A program made the translations under genes and the position numbers. Source: Alphaproteobacteria bacterium (GTDB lineage Bacteria > Pseudomonadota > Alphaproteobacteria > Micropepsales > Micropepsaceae). Taken from it: a DNA stretch of 37,818 nucleotides. The DNA is taken from the NCBI GenBank assembly GCA_019242395.1, contig JAFAVP010000246.1:1-37818 (forward strand). Reading direction: 5' to 3'. The stretch's first letter is position 1. Every line of letters starts with the position of its first letter. Positions 25,044-32,519 of the stretch are shown piece by piece. The notes below the pieces were generated by a model. The model saw nothing but the letters and a program-made list of their open reading frames with translations, did no database searches and was not told the origin of the DNA.

Positions 25044-27176
25044 ATGAACTACGAATCGCGCAACGTGAAAGCCGTTCCCGCGATCAGTCTCGCGGAGGAA
25101 GCGGACTTTTCCATTGGGCCGTTGCGCGTGTGTCCGTCGGCAAGGCTGGTCAATGTTGGTGAGCGGAGTGAGACCATCGAGCCTCGCGTCATGCAGGTGC
25201 TGGTGGTGCTGGCGCGCGCCGCGGGCAATGTGGTGTCCCGCGAACAGCTGATCGACCGCTGCTGGGGCGGCAGAATCGTCGGCGACGATGCCGTCAGTAG
25301 CACCATTGTTAAGGTGCGCGCACTGGCCAGGCTTTGCGCCGAGCCGGCCTTTGAAATCGAGACCATCCCCAGGGTCGGCTATCGCCTGATCCGGCGCGAA
25401 ACGGTTACCGGCGAGCCTCTCTCTGCTGACCCTGTCTCTTCTGCTGTACCATCCAAGTTCCCATCCTGGCGCTGGCTGCTGGCCGGGTTGGCCGTTGCTA
25501 TCGCCGCGCTCGTAGGGAGCTTGATTGCGGCGCGCTATCTTTATTCGAGCCATGAGGCCGAATGGATAGTGGCGGAATCTCACATGCCGTTCATTGCCAC
25601 GGCTGACATCGAATCGTTTCCGGCCATCGCACCGGACGGGACGATGATCGCCTATGCGGCGGGTCCAGACAGGCAAAGCCGGCACCTCTACTTGCGTCTG
25701 ATCAAGGGTGGAGATCCGATCCAGCTCACCCACGATGCATACGATGCGGCCGCCCCGGCATGGTCACCGGACGGCAAAACGATCGTCTATAGGATTTCCC
25801 AGGAAGGACATCCCTGCGGGATTATGGAAATTTCGGTTCCGGCCGGACAACCGCGCGAAGCCGGACGATGCCGGGTCAGTCAATGGTCCGAATTCTCCTT
25901 CGATCCATCCGGCCGCTCCCTCTTTTATGTCGACGCTCCTGCTCCCGGGGCACCGGAGGGAATCTTCAGGCTCGATCTCGATAACGGACGCGTCTCTGCC
26001 GTTACGCATCCTGCACGCAGGTCCGTTTCTGACGGATTTCCTGCCGTCTCGCCGGGCGGCCGCGAGTTGCTGTATGTACGCAATATCGAGTCTGCCGCAG
26101 TCGAGGTCCGCGTTCTGACATTTGCGAGCGGTGCTGACCGCCGCATTGCGGCATTCGAAGGCACCGACGCAACCGCAACTTGGTCGAAAGACGGCCAGAC
26201 CATTTTTCTTTCGCGGTCGTCGGAAGTCGACGGCGACAAATCGCTATGGGCGTATCCTCTATCGCGCGGCAATCCTTCGCGCATTCTGACAACCGGCGAT
26301 CATCTCGGCAGGCTCTCGGCTGGACCTGACGGACTGCTGGCGATGGAAATGTCCTACCCCGGCGGGCAACTTGTGGCAGTCACCCCCCATTCCGGCCTGC
26401 CGCCGAAGCCGATTCCGAGCAACGGCCTTTACACATGGTGTGTAGACTACGCTCCGGATGGGACATTCCTGGCGACGGGCCGGCGCGGGGAGACGCAGGG
26501 AGTCTGGATCGGCGGCAAGAACGGTTCTCTGCATGAGTTGCTCAGCACAGGTGCCGAGACCTGGGCTCTTCGCTGGTCGCCAGATGGGACGCGGTTTGCC
26601 TTCACCGCATGGTTGCACCGGCGCCGCTTCGAGGTGCGAGTGTTCAAGCGGGAGGGTGAGCCGATCGCGCAATTTCGCTTCCAGAGCAACGACTACTCCG
26701 GCCTTCTCGACTGGACCGCCGATGGCAAAAGCATTCTGACCAGCCGCCAGGAGACGAAAGGCTGGCGCATCTGGAAAACCGATCTCGCAACGCCGGGCAA
26801 GTCCGTCCCGATCACGCCCTATGGCTGGCGCGATCCGCGGGTCCACGGAACCATGCTGTTGGCCACAAGGGACGGAGTTGCAGGCATCTGGCGCATCGAT
26901 GGAACGCCGCGCCGCGTGGCAGATGGGCCGGCGCCGGAACGCTCTTACGTTTACACCATTGCCGGAGATCGCCTCGTCTATTCTGACACGAGCGATCCCA
27001 AACACCCGATGTTTTCAGCAGTGAGCCTCAACGGCGGTCCAAAGGAGCGGCTGGCGCCGCTGCCGGACGGGCAGTACGACTTCACGTTCGGGGTCGATCC
27101 GAAATCGGGCGACATCGTCTACACGCAAGAGACTGACAACCGGGACATCGGCCTGCTGCGGATGGTGAAACGGTAA
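25044..27176 (+). CDS. Membrane-anchored winged-helix regulator with TolB/PD40-like propeller (copy 2)
   Basis: A 710-residue paralog of the protein at 21893. The track start at 24801 adds 81 residues of intergenic translation; the ATG at 25044 aligns with the paralog's start. The winged helix spans about 20-117 ('IEPRVMQVLVVLARAAGNVVSREQLIDRCWGGRIVGDDAV', ending 'FEIETIPRVGYRLIRRE'). One membrane helix lies at about 144-167. The juxtamembrane motif 'EWIVAESHMPFIAT' is shared with copy 1 ('EWTIVESHMPFIAT') and then the propeller begins ('PAWSPDGKTIVYRISQ', 'LRWSPDGTRFAFTAW'). The C-terminus 'DNRDIGLLRMVKR' also matches. The DNA-recognition region is close to identical between copies ('CWGGRIVGDDA'), suggesting overlapping DNA targets. 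The more diverged propellers suggest different signals. Confidence 0.88.
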   Translation: MNYESRNVKAVPAISLAEEADFSIGPLRVCPSARLVNVGERSETIEPRVMQVLVVLARAAGNVVSREQLIDRCWGGRIVGDDAVSSTIVKVRALARLCAEPAFEIETIPRVGYRLIRRETVTGEPLSADPVSSAVPSKFPSWRWLLAGLAVAIAALVGSLIAARYLYSSHEAEWIVAESHMPFIATADIESFPAIAPDGTMIAYAAGPDRQSRHLYLRLIKGGDPIQLTHDAYDAAAPAWSPDGKTIVYRISQEGHPCGIMEISVPAGQPREAGRCRVSQWSEFSFDPSGRSLFYVDAPAPGAPEGIFRLDLDNGRVSAVTHPARRSVSDGFPAVSPGGRELLYVRNIESAAVEVRVLTFASGADRRIAAFEGTDATATWSKDGQTIFLSRSSEVDGDKSLWAYPLSRGNPSRILTTGDHLGRLSAGPDGLLAMEMSYPGGQLVAVTPHSGLPPKPIPSNGLYTWCVDYAPDGTFLATGRRGETQGVWIGGKNGSLHELLSTGAETWALRWSPDGTRFAFTAWLHRRRFEVRVFKREGEPIAQFRFQSNDYSGLLDWTADGKSILTSRQETKGWRIWKTDLATPGKSVPITPYGWRDPRVHGTMLLATRDGVAGIWRIDGTPRRVADGPAPERSYVYTIAGDRLVYSDTSDPKHPMFSAVSLNGGPKERLAPLPDGQYDFTFGVDPKSGDIVYTQETDNRDIGLLRMVKR

Positions 27177-27221
27177 GCCCCCAGACTAACATGGCGCAAA
27201 ACCGAATCGGGTGAGGGTAGC

Positions 27222-28181
27222 ATGGGACAGGGACTGGATCGGGCGTTCGCGCTGGAGGCGGTGCGGGTGACTGAGGCGGCCGCCATCGCGGCGGCGAAGC
27301 AGATCGGCCGGGGCAACGAGAAAGCCGCGGATCACGCGGCGGTCGAAGCCATGCGGGCCGCCTTCAATCAGCTGCCTATCGACGGCACGGTGGTGATCGG
27401 GGAGGGCGAGCGCGATGAAGCGCCCATGCTCTTCATCGGTGAAAAGGTGGGGAGCGGCGGGCTTGCGGTGGATATTGCCCTCGATCCGCTGGAGGGCACC
27501 ACGCTGACAGCCAAGGCGCTGCCGAATGCGCTCGCCGTGATGGCAATGGCGGAGCCCGGCACGCTTCTCAATGCGCCGGATACGTATATGGACAAGATCG
27601 CCATCGGCCCGGGTTATCCGGCTGGCACTATCGATCTCGATGCTGAGCCGGGAGAGAATGTCCGCAGGCTGGCGAGAGCCAAAGATGTGCCGCCAAATGA
27701 AATTACCGCACTCATTTTGGACCGGCCGCGCCATGCGGAGATTATCGAGTCCGTGCGCAAGGCGGGTGCGGCCGTGCAGCTGATCACGGACGGCGACGTG
27801 GCCGGCGTGATCGCCACCACCGATCCGGAAACCGGCATAGACATCTATCTGGGGCAGGGGGGAGCGCCGGAGGGCGTGCTGGCGGCGGCGGCGCTACGCT
27901 GTGTTGGGGGCCAGATGCAAACGCGGCTGGTGTTCCGCAACGATGACGAGCGTTCCCGCGCCGCGAAGTGGGGCATTACCGACCTGAAGCGCAAATATTC
28001 GCTCACCGATCTGGCCTCGGGCGATGTCATTTTCGCCGCCACCGGTGTGACGAATGGATCGATGCTGTCCGGGGTGCATGTGCACGGCGAGTTTATCACC
28101 ACGGAGAGCATTGTGATGCGCTCGGCTACGCACACGGTGCGCTGGGTGAAGGGGAAGCATCTGCGCCGCCATGCTGGCTGA
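27222..28181 (+). CDS. glpX: Class II fructose-1,6-bisphosphatase
   Basis: A 319-residue GlpX-type phosphatase (EC 3.1.3.11) that converts fructose 1,6-bisphosphate to fructose 6-phosphate in gluconeogenesis. Metal/substrate motifs are 'GTVVIGEGERDEAPML' (about 55-70) and 'DIALDPLEGTTL' (about 84-95). Other family blocks are 'LDRPRHAEII', 'LITDGDVAGVI' and 'GQGGAPEGVLAAAALRCVGG'. The ATG has GAGGG about 5 nt upstream. It overlaps recJ by 11 nt, an arrangement common in alphaproteobacteria. There a homoserine dehydrogenase gene usually precedes glpX; here the duplicated regulator module occupies that place, which suggests rearrangement upstream. Confidence 0.95.
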   Translation: MGQGLDRAFALEAVRVTEAAAIAAAKQIGRGNEKAADHAAVEAMRAAFNQLPIDGTVVIGEGERDEAPMLFIGEKVGSGGLAVDIALDPLEGTTLTAKALPNALAVMAMAEPGTLLNAPDTYMDKIAIGPGYPAGTIDLDAEPGENVRRLARAKDVPPNEITALILDRPRHAEIIESVRKAGAAVQLITDGDVAGVIATTDPETGIDIYLGQGGAPEGVLAAAALRCVGGQMQTRLVFRNDDERSRAAKWGITDLKRKYSLTDLASGDVIFAATGVTNGSMLSGVHVHGEFITTESIVMRSATHTVRWVKGKHLRRHAG

Positions 28182-29955
28182 AGCCTGCGCGCCATCGCCC
28201 TATGCCTTCGCGGTCGATTCTTCCTTTTCCGGCCGCAACTGGCGGCTGCAGCGACGTCATCCTGATGCTTCGCGGGCGCTGGCACGAAGCGCCAATCTCT
28301 CACCGTTATTGTGCGACCTGCTGCTGGCGCGGGGCATCGGTGCAAACGAGGTGGCGGATTATCTCAATCCGACCTTGAAGCGGCTGCTGCCGGAACCGCT
28401 GCTCCTCTCCGACATGTACAAGGCAGTGGAGCGCACGCGCGCCGCGATCGAGCAGGGCGAGCGCATCGCCATCTTCGGCGACTACGACGTGGACGGCTCC
28501 TGCGCCTCAGCGCTGCTGTGCGAGTTTCTGACGGCAGTTGGGCAGCCGCCCCGGATCTACATTCCAGATCGCATGACGGAAGGCTATGGCCCGAATGCGG
28601 CCGCGATGCTGAAGCTGAAAGAGGAAGGCGCCTCGCTGGTCATCACTGCCGATTGCGGCGCGACGGCCAACGCGGCCATGAGCGCCGCGCGCGAAGCAGG
28701 GCTCGACGTGATCGTGCTGGATCACCACGCGGTCGAAACGCCCGTGCCGGTGCTGGCGCATGTCAATCCCAATCAGCCCAGCGATACGTCCGGCCTTAAT
28801 CATCTTTGCGCCACCGGGGTCGCCTTCATGTTCGTGGTGGCGCTGAACCGGAGTTTGCGCGCCAGCGGCTGGTACACCGCCAACGGCATCGTCGAGCCCG
28901 ATTTGCGCGAGCATCTCGACTTGGTGGCGCTCGCGACGGTTTGCGATGTCATGCCGCTGATTGGCATCAACCGCGCCTTCGTGCGCATGGGCCTGGCCCG
29001 GCTTTCACAATTGGCACGGTCCGGATTCGCGGCGCTGGCACAGATCGCCAACGTGACGCCGCCGTGCACGCCGTATCATCTGGGCTTCGTGTTCGGGCCG
29101 CGCATCAATGCGGGCGGACGGGTGGGACGGTGCAGCCTTGGCGTGGAATTGCTGACGGCGAAGGGCGATGCTAGCGCGCTCGCGCAGGCGCTGGACGTGC
29201 ATAACAAGGAGCGGCGCACACTCGAGAGCTCTATCCTCGATGAGGCTATGGCGCTCGCTTCGCTGCAGATTGATAGGTCTATCTTGCTGGTGGAGGGCGA
29301 GGCCTGGCATTCCGGCGTGGTGGGAATCATCGCCGGCCGGGTGAAGGATCGCTTCCACAAACCCACCTTTGCCATTGGCTTCGAGGGCGAGGTGGGGCGC
29401 GGTTCTGCGCGCTCGGTGAAGGGATTTGACATCGGCGCCATTGTGCGCGCCGCACGCGAGGAGGGCATTCTCGAGACCGGCGGCGGCCATGCCATGGCGG
29501 CCGGCGTTTCGCTGAGGAGGGACAAGCTGGAAGCGTTCCGCGAGTTTCTTGCTGCGCATGGCGCCACCGCGCAAACCTATTCCGCCGCCGCGAAGCAATT
29601 GCCGGTGGATGCCATTGCCTCGTGTGCGGGCAGCACGCCCGCGTTGATCGACGAGATGGCGCGGCTTGGGCCGTTCGGCGCAGGAAATGCAGAGCCGCTG
29701 CTGGCGCTGCCGCATGTCCGGGTTGCGTTTGCCGAAGTCGTAGGGCGGGATCACGTGCGCCTGCAATTGCAGGGGGGTGACGGCGCGCGGCTCGAGGCCA
29801 TCGCTTTCCGCGCAGCGAGCGCGCCCCTGGGCCAGGGGCTGATGGCCTCGCGCGGCAAGGGCGTGCATGCCGCCGGTTATTTGCGCGCCGATGACTGGAA
29901 TGGCCGCCGCCGTGTGCGCCTTCAGGTGGAAGACGCCGCACCTGCGGGCCTGTGA
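28171..29955 (+). CDS. recJ: Single-stranded-DNA-specific exonuclease RecJ
   Basis: A 594-residue 5'-3' single-strand DNA exonuclease used in recombination and mismatch repair. The DHH phosphoesterase motifs are present: 'FGDYDVDGSCASALL' (103-109 core), 'TADCGA' (about 160-164) and 'IVLDHHAVETPVP' with D184-H185-H186. The DHHA1 region has 'GGGHAMAAGVSLRRDKLEAF'. The C-terminal OB-fold part ends 'WNGRRRVRLQVEDAAPAGL'. The ATG at 28171 overlaps glpX. The last 20 or so codons exist a second time 1 kb downstream (30961-31020), so the present 3' end may have been supplied by an incoming DNA segment. Length is normal and the gene appears intact. Confidence 0.96.
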   Translation: MLAEACAPSPYAFAVDSSFSGRNWRLQRRHPDASRALARSANLSPLLCDLLLARGIGANEVADYLNPTLKRLLPEPLLLSDMYKAVERTRAAIEQGERIAIFGDYDVDGSCASALLCEFLTAVGQPPRIYIPDRMTEGYGPNAAAMLKLKEEGASLVITADCGATANAAMSAAREAGLDVIVLDHHAVETPVPVLAHVNPNQPSDTSGLNHLCATGVAFMFVVALNRSLRASGWYTANGIVEPDLREHLDLVALATVCDVMPLIGINRAFVRMGLARLSQLARSGFAALAQIANVTPPCTPYHLGFVFGPRINAGGRVGRCSLGVELLTAKGDASALAQALDVHNKERRTLESSILDEAMALASLQIDRSILLVEGEAWHSGVVGIIAGRVKDRFHKPTFAIGFEGEVGRGSARSVKGFDIGAIVRAAREEGILETGGGHAMAAGVSLRRDKLEAFREFLAAHGATAQTYSAAAKQLPVDAIASCAGSTPALIDEMARLGPFGAGNAEPLLALPHVRVAFAEVVGRDHVRLQLQGGDGARLEAIAFRAASAPLGQGLMASRGKGVHAAGYLRADDWNGRRRVRLQVEDAAPAGL

Positions 29956-29958
29956 CTT
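29896..29958 (+). repeat. recJ 3'-end direct repeat, copy 1 (functional end)
   Basis: These 63 bp encode the last 20 residues of RecJ from 'WNGRRRVRL' to the stop plus 3 nt. They repeat at 30961-31020 with five substitutions and one missing codon. Homology begins sharply at TGG and ends after TGACTT. Confidence 0.85.
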
Positions 29959-30844
29959 ACTTCGGACACTTCTTTTGTTTGAGCGGGCAATAAACGAACG
30001 CGCCTATATCGGTGTTTACGGCCATAAGTCCCTGGTTGTTGATATCCCACAACGATATGGACGAGGCGCCATCGACGGCAAAGGGTGTAAAGGTGTTAGA
30101 CGCAATATCGAATGTGAAAGGAAAAGAACCGCCGCTGTTATCATTCCAGGCGCCTACAGCCACACCATTGTCATTAATCGCGCCAAGCTGCGTGCCGGCC
30201 GCGTTGCTATCGGGATAGTCCACCTCGGTTGCTACACCTTTCTGCAAGACGAAACCGTGCTTGTTGGGATCAACGCCGTAGAACCCCGTTATGATGCCAC
30301 TGCCATTGAGACCGCGCGGCCGCGTCTGTCCTTGCGTATCCAGCGACAGAATTACTTCGCTTTTGTACTTTCCATTCACGCCGATATAACCGAAAATGTT
30401 ACCTGAGTTGGGATCTGCGTCGTCGCCCACGAATTTGTCACTTGAGTTTGAGAAGTGGCCGATCACCCCCAGCACCTGAGAGCCGGACTTTTTGATCTTC
30501 TTTATGGTCCCGTCGGTCAGCCGCTCGAATTCGACGAGAGTGAACACCGAACCATTGGTATTCGCGATACCGGCAATGGTACCGTCATTGGCGATCGCGC
30601 GAGCCTCCGTGCCAGTCTTACCCACATCGAACGTTTGATACTGACCGTCGAGCGCTCCGAAAAAAGCATGCTCGCCGCCGTTGGAGTCCACATAACTGCC
30701 CGCAATGACATTTGAATCGTTGATGGCAAGCACGTAAGTAGCGGTGCTACCCGGCACGGGTGGAACGGGTATGAGCGTACCGGCAACGGCCCCCGATAGG
30801 GAAAGAGTGACAGCGGCTGTGTAAAATGCAAAGGATCGTAACAT
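29957..30844 (-). CDS. HAF-repeat-like exported protein, AT-richer than neighbours
   Basis: A 295-residue exported protein. The ATG at 30844 follows GGGGGGTAAG and opens a signal peptide ('MLRSFAFYTAAVTLSLSGAVAG'); the track start at 30922 is unlikely. The body repeats 'AINDSNVIAGSYVDSNGGEHAFFGALDGQYQTFD', 'AIANDGTIAGIANTNG', 'GAINDNGVAVGAWNDNSGGSFPF' and 'DINNQGLMAVN', as in extracellular HAF-repeat proteins. A hand count over four lines (30001-30180 and 30361-30420) gives about 48% G+C, against 67% in a line of recJ. It is convergent with recJ with one base between stops. Direct repeats of the recJ 3' end flank it, so it is probably acquired cargo. Function unknown; likely secreted beta-propeller. 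Confidence 0.82.
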   Translation of the reverse strand: MLRSFAFYTAAVTLSLSGAVAGTLIPVPPVPGSTATYVLAINDSNVIAGSYVDSNGGEHAFFGALDGQYQTFDVGKTGTEARAIANDGTIAGIANTNGSVFTLVEFERLTDGTIKKIKKSGSQVLGVIGHFSNSSDKFVGDDADPNSGNIFGYIGVNGKYKSEVILSLDTQGQTRPRGLNGSGIITGFYGVDPNKHGFVLQKGVATEVDYPDSNAAGTQLGAINDNGVAVGAWNDNSGGSFPFTFDIASNTFTPFAVDGASSISLWDINNQGLMAVNTDIGAFVYCPLKQKKCPK

Positions 30845-30960
30845 CTTACCCCCCAACTCTCGGAAGATCGCGCGCTGCCGAGCTTTCGAAGCGTAGGCCC
30901 GAGGGTCCGTACAATCAAGCACGCCAGCCAGTTCGCTCCCACGGCTGTGTCATGGGCGCA

Positions 30961-31020
30961 TGGAACGGCCGCCGTGTCCGCCTTCAGCTGGAGGACGCCG
31001 CGCCTGCGGGCCTGTGACTT
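30961..31020 (+). pseudogene. recJ 3'-end remnant (direct repeat copy 2)
   Basis: Reading TGG AAC GGC..., it translates to 'WNGRRVRLQLEDAAPAGL' and stop, matching the RecJ C-terminus apart from one missing Arg and one Val-to-Leu change. Four of five substitutions against copy 1 are synonymous, so both copies evolved as coding sequence before being brought together. It has no start or body and is not expressed as a protein by itself. It probably marks the original recJ end of this lineage, directly ahead of tRNA-Glu. Confidence 0.82.
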
Positions 31021-31047
31021 GCGTGAGTGGGCCCCCGCGCGTATAGC
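31019..31047 (+). promoter_or_regulatory. Candidate sigma-70-type promoter of tRNA-Glu
   Basis: TTGCGT, a 17-bp spacer and TATAGC place a transcription start about 7-8 bp before the mature tRNA 5' end at 31061. The -35 box begins in the last two bases of the recJ remnant. Prediction by eye only. Confidence 0.45.
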
Positions 31048-31060
31048 CCGGCAACCTGCC

Positions 31061-31135
31061 GCGCCCTTCGTCTATCGGTTAGGACTCAAGATTTTCAATC
31101 TTGCAAGAGGGGTTCGACTCCCCTAGGGCGCGCCA
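31061..31135 (+). tRNA. tRNA-Glu (UUC)
   Basis: A 75-nt cloverleaf with encoded CCA. Acceptor arm GCGCCCT pairs with AGGGCGC, followed by discriminator G and CCA. The anticodon stem CAAGA/TCTTG encloses TTTTCAA, giving anticodon UUC (Glu). The T arm GGGGTTCGACTCCCC has the normal GTTCGA loop start. The D-arm sequence TCTATCGGTTAGGA is typical of bacterial tRNA-Glu. It stands alone, 40 bp after the recJ remnant. No strong terminator hairpin with a T-run follows. Confidence 0.95.
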
Positions 31136-31226
31136 TGTCTTGCGGCCGGGCTTTTCCCTGCTGCTGGTCTGAGACTCGGATTAGACCACATTTTCTGCTT
31201 AGCTTCCGCCCCCAAGAGCCGGGCTG

Positions 31227-32504
31227 ATGGCTAGCAAACTCTCTCTCCTTTGCGCCGCCGCAACAGCGGTTGGCATGTTGCTGCCGCAGGTTGCGTCAAC
31301 CGCAGCCGCCAAGGGACCTGAAACCGTCTTGTACAGATTCGGCAGCAAACCGGATGGCCGCGCACCCAGCGGCATGATCGATGTGAATGGCAGGTTTTAC
31401 GGCACCACGAGCTTCGGGGGCAGCGGGTGCAAGGGGTTCGGCTGCGGCACGGCGTTCGAAGTCGATCCGGCCACCGGTGCGGAGAGGGTGCTGTATTCCT
31501 TCTGCGAAAAATCCCAAAAGAAGATCTGCACGGACGGCAACGTTCCCGAGGGCGGGCTCGTGGTGTGGAAGGGGAAGCTGTACGGCGAAACAGAACTTGG
31601 CGGAGCCTATCAGGCAGGGACCGTTTTTTCCTTCGACCTGAAGACCGGCAGGGAGAAGATCGTTCACTCCTTCTGTGCGCAGGGTTGCGCGGATGGCAGT
31701 TACCCTGACGGTGGACTGACCTTGGCGGGCGGTATCCTCTACGGCACCACACCGTTCGGCGGCGCTTATGACAAAGGCACGATCTTTTCGGTCGATCCGG
31801 CGACCGGCGAGGAGACGGTGCTCTATTCGTTTTGCGGTCAGCAAGGTTGCGCGGACGGCGACTTGCCGAGCGGCGGCCTCCTTAACGTGAACGGCACGCT
31901 GTATGGCGCCACGGGCCGGGCGGGCGCGAACTGCCCAAACAGCATGGAGTGCGGCACGCTTTATTCGTTCGATCTGAATACCGCCGTGGAGACCACCCTC
32001 TATTCGTTTTGCAGCCAGCCGAATTGCACGGACGGAAACGAGCCCGCGAGCGGGCTCGTCAATCTGGGCGGTATTCTATACGGCGCAACCGTCACCGGCG
32101 GCGCCTTTCACAACGCCGGCACGGTGTTCGCATTCGATCCGAGCAGCGGCACGGAGACAGTGATCTATTCCTTCTGCCAAAACTTTAAGGCGGTGTGCAA
32201 AGACGGATCGAGTCCTGCCAATCTTATAGGAGTGAACGGAAAGCTGTACGGCACAGGGTCGGGTGGGAAAGCTGTTGTCGTTTGCCAGGATGGCTGCGGC
32301 ACGGTGTTTGAAGTCAATCCGGCGACAGGCGCGGAGAGGGTGCTTTATGAATTTTGCAGCGAGCGTGTATGCGCAGACGGCACCGTTCCCGATGGGCTGT
32401 TCAACGTGAACGGCACGTTCTATGGCACGACGTCGGAAGGCGGCCATTACGACGATCACCGCTGCGATTTCGGCTGCGGCACGGTGTTCAGGCTGACGCG
32501 TTAA
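31227..32504 (+). CDS. GloVer-repeat secreted protein, complete
   Basis: A 425-residue exported protein. The signal peptide ends near 'VASTAAA', followed by about eight tandem repeats of roughly 45-50 residues. The consensus is 'G.GTVFS(F/V)DPATG.ETVLYSFC...GCADG..P.GGL...NG.LYGTT..GG', the GloVer (Gloeo_Verruco) repeat. Each repeat carries a cysteine pair ('FC...C.DG'), which would form disulfides outside the cytoplasm; several also have a 'GCGT' element. It ends 'GTVFRLTR' with no anchor or sorting tail. It is paralogous to the truncated gene at the window start. It begins 91 bp after tRNA-Glu and is convergent with the acyl-CoA dehydrogenase gene (15 bp between stops). Biological role unknown. 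Confidence 0.88.
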   Translation: MASKLSLLCAAATAVGMLLPQVASTAAAKGPETVLYRFGSKPDGRAPSGMIDVNGRFYGTTSFGGSGCKGFGCGTAFEVDPATGAERVLYSFCEKSQKKICTDGNVPEGGLVVWKGKLYGETELGGAYQAGTVFSFDLKTGREKIVHSFCAQGCADGSYPDGGLTLAGGILYGTTPFGGAYDKGTIFSVDPATGEETVLYSFCGQQGCADGDLPSGGLLNVNGTLYGATGRAGANCPNSMECGTLYSFDLNTAVETTLYSFCSQPNCTDGNEPASGLVNLGGILYGATVTGGAFHNAGTVFAFDPSSGTETVIYSFCQNFKAVCKDGSSPANLIGVNGKLYGTGSGGKAVVVCQDGCGTVFEVNPATGAERVLYEFCSERVCADGTVPDGLFNVNGTFYGTTSEGGHYDDHRCDFGCGTVFRLTR

Positions 32505-32519
32505 CCCGCTTGCTACTCT

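Larger units (their letters stand above)
21031..27176. repeat. Tandem duplication of a two-gene divergent module (about 3 kb x 2)
   Basis: Two copies, about 21031-24052 and 24177-27176, share the same architecture. Each has a 3' hairpin, a 175-residue secreted protein on the minus strand, a 306-bp intergenic region, and a membrane-anchored winged-helix/propeller protein on the plus strand. The secreted proteins are about 70% identical by hand count over the mature part; the regulators are clearly homologous but more diverged. The intergenic regions keep equal length and position of their inverted repeat. No transposase or flanking repeat is visible, so the duplication mechanism is unknown. 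Confidence 0.85.

Noticed and set aside
30826-31017. 63-residue ORF ending in the RecJ-like tail as a small gene
   Set aside because: Only its last 18 residues are RecJ-like. The rest reads antisense through the start of the HAF gene and intergenic DNA.
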